The position numbers were made by a program, and so were the translations under genes. Shown in pieces: positions 63,201-64,000 of a stretch of DNA of 64,000 bases; within the stretch, counting starts at the first letter, position 1; each line of letters opens with the position of its first letter. Source of the DNA: Polynucleobacter necessarius. GTDB lineage: Bacteria > Pseudomonadota > Gammaproteobacteria > Burkholderiales > Burkholderiaceae. The notes beneath the pieces were generated by a model. It did no database searches. It was not told the origin of the DNA and saw only the letters and a program-made list of their open reading frames with translations. The stretch lies in assembly GCF_900095185.1 (NCBI RefSeq), contig NZ_LT606948.1, forward strand, positions 124,001 to 188,000, given 5' to 3'.

Positions 63201-64000
63201 AGGCAGCGACGTTTATCATTGAATTCACTAAACCAGCTCTTCTTACCCTTAGCTTGGCTGAATAAGAAACCTTACCAACCAACATGCCGGTTAAAAAGTT
63301 AAATGCAATACTCGCTGAATACTCTAGAACCTCTCTCCATTCAAATAGAATGCGCGGTAAAACTGGGGATTGGTCAACTAAACTCGTTATCCAACTCATA
63401 CTGATTGAGTATTGCCTGCCTCAGCAGCACCAGCCTTACTGGTGCCTTGAGCTTTTTGCTGATTTCTAAGAAGATCAGTCATCATTGCTCTAGAGATGAG
63501 AGGGGCTAATGCGAGCTGCGTCAAGCCATTTAACTCACCCGGAACCAATCCGTGAGTAGAAAACATAATGACTTTACGGTCTGATAGGTCCATTGAAGTG
63601 GCTTGCTTTACGCTAGCCTGCTTATGCAAAAAGATATGTGCATAGTACTCGGCATCCATCAACTTGAGAGCCGCTATTTTTTTACCTGCTCAGACTGCAT
63701 CTCAAGTAAATGAATTGCTTTTCTGAGGGCGCGCTCGCTTTCAATCCATTGACCTTGGGAGGAATAATAAATACCTCGCGCACTCTCAAAATTCGACTCC
63801 AAAAAAGATCCATAATTTGAGAATCCACGAGATCTTCTAAGAGAATTTAAGGCATTTTCGAGGTCATGTAAAGTCTTTTTAGCAGCATCAAAATTACCTG
63901 AGTTGGCATAAAAAGTAGTTAGCAACCTTCCATTCCCATGGTGACTGGAGCACCAGTTAAATTGGGTAATGCAGATAACTGATATGCCTGCGCTTTCTGA
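63142..64000 (-). pseudogene. TPR-CHAT protein, fragments, cut by the window end
   Basis: CHAT is a caspase-like protease domain that, with tetratricopeptide repeats, occurs in bacterial defence and signalling. From the window end, LLTTFYANSGNFDAAKKTLHDLENALNSL, ARGIYYSSQGQWIESERALRKAIHLLE reads as two TPR motifs. A stop follows near 63674. Then KVIMFSTHGLVPGELNGLTQLALA carries the CHAT histidine. The catalytic cysteine region is not visible. A further open piece, 63399-63142 (ILFEWREVLEYSASIAFNF), is unrecognised. Large deletions have collapsed the gene. The rest extends beyond the window. Confidence 0.7.

Overview
The window looks like a free-living-type Burkholderiaceae genome undergoing massive gene decay, and Polynucleobacter is the best fit. 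The protein sequences and the core order (rpsP-rimM-trmD-rplS, nudL, cobD-like, rsgA, M48 protease, orn, mog, pmbA) are typical of Burkholderiales. About two thirds of the recognisable genes are broken by in-frame stops, frameshifts, internal deletions or deletion-fused neighbours. That combination matches the reduced obligate endosymbiont P. necessarius of Euplotes ciliates. The taxonomic call is an inference from recall, not from a search.

Layout. 0-1.9 kb: dead ketopantoate reductase-like gene and dead ohr. 2.2-5.6 kb: two dead cyclic-di-GMP genes. 6.1-9.4 kb: a dead YaiO-like / HEAT / glycosyltransferase operon bracketed by two copies of a structured repeat. 9.4-12.4 kb: dead DUF1254 and carboxylesterase genes. 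12.5-16.6 kb: dead ppc and an M20 peptidase. 16.9-18.2 kb: dead glycine-betaine-type transporter. 18.2-23.7 kb: a selenium locus, with a senA remnant, intact selD (senC), a putative selenate ABC transporter, egtD and senB. All of these except selD are broken. 24-25.5 kb: remnants of an iron(III)-type ABC transporter. 25.6-30.2 kb: a dead organic-acid catabolic operon (Bug receptor, VOC protein, HMG-CoA-lyase-like, CoA transferase) with a divergent dead LysR regulator. 30.6-31.6 kb: dead USP and isochorismatase genes. 31.6-37.7 kb: a dead heavy-metal RND operon cusCBA followed by an intact PII-like gene. 37.9-38.9 kb: intact HPF/RaiA-like and UspA stress genes. 39-41.2 kb: a scrapyard of terC, sbtA, DUF6671, photolyase-like, TIGR03643 and HNH fragments.

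From about 41.3 to 61.8 kb the housekeeping core is mostly intact: carboxylesterase, pmbA, orn, M48 protease, rsgA, cobD-like, rplS, trmD, rimM, rpsP, META lipoprotein, etfAB and mltB. Fresh pseudogenes lie among them: tauE, dctP, mog, nudL, acyl-CoA dehydrogenase, acyl-CoA synthetase and histone-deacetylase-like. The last 2 kb hold a chimeric comEA-cysM remnant, a dead alpha/beta hydrolase and part of a dead TPR-CHAT protein that runs off the window.

The most notable system is the selenoneine/ergothioneine-type locus at 18.2-23.7 kb. EgtD would make hercynine, SelD selenophosphate, SenB a selenosugar and SenA the C-Se coupling, beside a dedicated putative selenate importer. Here the pathway is dead but SelD survives. 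The second is a family of small structured repeats near 6.2, 9.35 and 12.4 kb, with compensatory changes between copies and a tRNA-Lys-like 3' end in one copy. No intact rRNA, tRNA, IS element or CRISPR array was seen.
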